A DNA stretch of 64,000 nt. It comes from ASV31 sp965229765. Lineage in GTDB: Bacteria > Pseudomonadota > Alphaproteobacteria > Rhodobacterales > Rhodobacteraceae. Both the position numbers and the translations under genes were made by a program. Below the pieces are notes generated by a model. That model saw only the letters and a program-made list of their open reading frames with translations. It did no database searches and was not told the DNA's origin. The DNA is taken from contig CBDDJT010000004.1 of assembly GCA_965229765.1 (NCBI GenBank), forward strand, positions 372,001-436,000, written 5' to 3'. Below, one piece after another: positions 61,854-64,000 of this stretch. Numbering within the stretch: position 1 is the stretch's first letter; each line of letters starts with the position of its first letter.

Positions 61854-62831
61854 TCAGTCAAGCACGCCGACTTCGCGGTAATAGCGTTCCGCCCCGGGAT
61901 GGAGCGTCATGCGACCAAGGTTCTGCGGGGCAAAGGCGACATCCAGCGCACGGGCCCAGGGGGCCTCGGACGACACCTGGTCCAGATTGTCCCAGAAAGC
62001 CTTGGTCACGTTGTAGACAAGATCTTCGTCAAGATCAGCGCGCACACCGATTCCCACGGCGACATTGAACGACATGACGGGCCCGTCGTTGCGCTGCGTC
62101 TTGTAGGCACCGGCCGGTACTTCGTCGCGAAAGCGGAACTTTCCAAGGAAAGCGTCCACCGCCTCACCGTCATGGCTTTCGGGGCCAAGAAACCGGATTT
62201 CCTCGGTTTCGGTGAACTGGATGAACTGGCCGCAAGGGTCGAGACAGCCATTCACGTAGACATCGATCTTGCCGTCAAGGAACGCCTGGAACCCGGTCTG
62301 CCAATTCGCGGTGATCGCTTCATAGTCTTCTCCGGCGACAAGGCCGGTCGTGGCCTCGACCCATCCACGCGCCGCGTTGTAGGCCCCGCCACCCTGTGGC
62401 CCGAGAAAGACCGACGCGCCCTCCAGGTCGTCGAGCACCTGGATATCGCTGTCTGCGCGCACTGCGAAATGGTACTGTCCGTAGGGATAGAGCATCAGCA
62501 ATTGCAGGTTCTCGGACAGCGCCGGTGCCTCGGGTTCTTTGGCATACATGGCGCGACCATCGGCCATCAGCGAGAAGACCACCGGATTTGTCATCGACAT
62601 CTCCAGGTTGCCGCGCGACACTTCCATCATGTGCAGCGTCGCCGCACCGCCCGCCGACACCTCGATTGCGACGCCGTCCAGGTTGTCGGTCACGACATTG
62701 GCGAATGTGGCCATCGTGATGGCCGCGCTGAGGTTCGGTGCGATCGTGGCCATGCGAAGCGTGATGTCCTCGGCCTTGGCCGCTCCTGCGAACATGACGG
62801 CAGTACAGGCTATCGTTGCCAGGGTCTTCAT
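61854..62831 (-). CDS. TAXI-family TRAP transporter solute-binding protein
   Basis: 325 aa. Signal peptide at 1-21 (TIACTAVMFAGAAKA). TAXI features: LRMATIAPNLSAAITMATFANVV, VFLGPQGGGAYNAARGWVE, IDVYVNGCLDPCGQFIQFTETEEIRFL, and the C-terminal HPGAERYYREVGVLD. It captures an organic solute in the periplasm (glutamate- or dicarboxylate-type in known members). ATG at 62831 has GGAGGAGA upstream; the TRAP permease precedes it. Confidence 0.92.
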   Translation of the reverse strand: MKTLATIACTAVMFAGAAKAEDITLRMATIAPNLSAAITMATFANVVTDNLDGVAIEVSAGGAATLHMMEVSRGNLEMSMTNPVVFSLMADGRAMYAKEPEAPALSENLQLLMLYPYGQYHFAVRADSDIQVLDDLEGASVFLGPQGGGAYNAARGWVEATTGLVAGEDYEAITANWQTGFQAFLDGKIDVYVNGCLDPCGQFIQFTETEEIRFLGPESHDGEAVDAFLGKFRFRDEVPAGAYKTQRNDGPVMSFNVAVGIGVRADLDEDLVYNVTKAFWDNLDQVSSEAPWARALDVAFAPQNLGRMTLHPGAERYYREVGVLD

Positions 62832-62848
62832 CGGGTCTCCTCCCTTTT

Positions 62849-64000
62849 TCATGACGAGTTCTGAATGTTGCGGCGATCGATCGCCGAGGGCTCTCCACCG
62901 AGAAAACGGTGAAGAACGATCAGTCCGGCGCCAATGCCCATCGCGGGGACGGCGACCGCCATTGCAGGCCAGAGCACGGCCACCCCGGCACCGGCCCGCA
63001 GAACGCGTTCGGCCGGATGAAGGCGGTTCTTTTCGAATCCGGTCAGTGCCGAGGCCAGGAGCCACATGGCCAGCGAGAATGCGGCGAGGATCCAGAAGAA
63101 TTCGCCCCAGCCGATGGCGGAAACGTCCGCCATTGCATTTGATGTCGGGATTTCGCCACCAAACCAGGCAAACGTGACCTGAAGCTTGTAGAGAACCGCC
63201 GGGTGGTAGACGAAGACAAAGGGGATGACGAACCCCGCAAGCGACAGGCGCGCCGCCTGAAACCCGGTGGCCACTGGGTTCGCGCCCGCGATGGGTGCCG
63301 CGGCAAAGGCGGCAAGCGCCACGGGCGGTGTAACCGTGGAGATCACCGCGAAATAGACGACGAACAGGTGCAGCGTCAGCGGGGCAAGGCCCACCGCCTC
63401 GATCCCCGAGGACAGGGCAATGACGATGATGAAATAGGTGGCTCCCGGCGGAAGCCCCATGCCCAGAACGATGGCGCCAAGACCGACCACGATCAGCGTC
63501 AGAAACAGGGGCCCGTCGGCCAGTTGCGCCAGCAACAACGACAACCGACCCGCGAACCCCGACACCTGGATCAGCCCGACGATCAACCCGATCGCCGCGA
63601 CGATGACAACGATCGTCGCCGACATCCGCCCGGCCGCGACAAGCGCGGCGTATACCTTGGGCCGGGACCTGAAAGCCGGAAACAGCACCAGCGCGGCCAG
63701 CATCGCGACGACGAAACCGTAGAATCCGGCGCGCTGAACCGAGGGCTGCACGAACAGGAAATAGCTGAGCACCGCGAGTGGAAGTACGAAGACCAGGCAC
63801 TGAACCGTCTCTGCCCGGTTCAGCCGTGGGCGATCAGCGGCAGGCAGCGGACCGATACCCTGTCGGCGGGCCTCGAAATAGACTGTCAGGAAGGTGCCAA
63901 GATAGAAGAAGACCGCCGGCACGATCGCCGCGATCACGATGTACCTGTACTCAAGCCCGATCTGGCCTGCCACGAAGAACGCGACCACGCCCATGACCGG
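62849..64000 (-). CDS. TRAP transporter fused permease (DctQM-type), cut by the window end
   Basis: At least 383 codons, open to the edge; the first part of the gene is missing. About ten hydrophobic segments are visible (FYLGTFLTVYFEARR; FYGFVVAMLAALVLFPAF; LIVVGLGAIVLGMGLPPGATYFIIVIALSSGIEAVGLAPLTLHLFVVYFAVISTVTPPVALAAFAAA), the DctM-like half of the TAXI-type fused permease. It is 17 bp before the solute-binding gene, in the same operon. Confidence 0.93.
   Translation of the reverse strand, partial: PVMGVVAFFVAGQIGLEYRYIVIAAIVPAVFFYLGTFLTVYFEARRQGIGPLPAADRPRLNRAETVQCLVFVLPLAVLSYFLFVQPSVQRAGFYGFVVAMLAALVLFPAFRSRPKVYAALVAAGRMSATIVVIVAAIGLIVGLIQVSGFAGRLSLLLAQLADGPLFLTLIVVGLGAIVLGMGLPPGATYFIIVIALSSGIEAVGLAPLTLHLFVVYFAVISTVTPPVALAAFAAAPIAGANPVATGFQAARLSLAGFVIPFVFVYHPAVLYKLQVTFAWFGGEIPTSNAMADVSAIGWGEFFWILAAFSLAMWLLASALTGFEKNRLHPAERVLRAGAGVAVLWPAMAVAVPAMGIGAGLIVLHRFLGGEPSAIDRRNIQNSS

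Noticed and set aside
61854..63800. 648-codon frame spanning the TAXI gene and the permease
   Set aside because: The TAXI part starts at 62831 with its own signal peptide and ribosome site; the portion upstream is out of frame with the permease.

Overview
The window is a 64 kb stretch of GC-rich alphaproteobacterial chromosome. It most resembles the Rhodobacterales (Rhodobacteraceae/Paracoccaceae, roseobacter group). This rests on recognised proteins (DUF2794, DUF6478-like, TAXI-type TRAP transporter, stand-alone MnmD) and on two regulatory sites typical of the class: an Irr/ICE-type box in front of a membrane-bound ferritin gene and a GAAC-N7-GAAC LexA box in front of imuB. No insertion sequence, prophage, CRISPR array or plasmid module is visible. 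The gene content looks like core and near-core chromosome.

Layout. 0-9 kb: secreted Pro/Glu-repeat protein, CobO, transglutaminase-like cysteine protease, TrhA-type membrane protein, ThDP enzyme, FMN reductase, HTD2-like hydratase, a divergent FAD oxidoreductase/MnmD pair that may be a split MnmC, and a DMT exporter. 9-18 kb: lytic transglycosylase, DapA, a small ion channel, SmpB, mercaptopyruvate sulfurtransferase, aromatic/aspartate aminotransferase, rhodanese, and the glnK-amtB ammonium operon. 18-28 kb: class A PBP, MlaA/MlaC, RidA, GDPD, FemAB-like, PCD, peroxiredoxin, ferredoxin-reductase-like enzyme, RsmD. 28-43 kb: Map, SfsA, a four-gene overlapping CinA-GNAT-AhpD-like-OmpA operon, LysR, FadH, DUF6478 pair, IlvD, CPBP protease, AccD-FolC. 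43-54 kb: ThpR, ZapE, ornithine cyclodeaminase-like, HAD, YaiI, S-formylglutathione hydrolase, AEC carrier, MbfA, TetR, NYN protein, glutathione-dependent formaldehyde dehydrogenase, cytochrome c'. 54-64 kb: SOS-boxed ImuB, DUF2794, NlpC/P60 and leucyl aminopeptidase, an inorganic-carbon module (beta-carbonic anhydrase, SbtA, SbtB-like PII), tRNA-Pro(CGG), and a TAXI TRAP transporter cut by the window end.

Genes that appear to work together: glnK-amtB (ammonium uptake and its PII gate); carbonic anhydrase + sbtA + sbtB (bicarbonate uptake); adhC and fghA (formaldehyde oxidation through glutathione, though separated by several genes); mlaA-mlaC (outer-membrane lipid asymmetry); NlpC/P60 with leucyl aminopeptidase (peptide/muropeptide turnover); mbfA with its ICE box (iron/peroxide).

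The least explained material is intergenic. (1) Four clusters of perfect or near-perfect 20-24 bp palindromes (at 30.1, 34.2, 45.2 and 56.7 kb) share a frame (AAG...TTCGAA-like centre...CTT, plus a CACGCG...CGCGTG type) while the stem interior differs from copy to copy and always stays self-complementary. (2) A 33-nt box (CTTCTTCTGTT... AAATACTC...) is followed by GC hairpins at 16.7, 43.4 and 52.5 kb. (3) 11-bp-period direct repeats of TGCCGACGT occur at 2.95 and 51.65 kb. (4) Two related hairpin motifs with compensating stems lie behind imuB, next to a strong terminator on the opposite strand. These four families are the best candidates for something undescribed.
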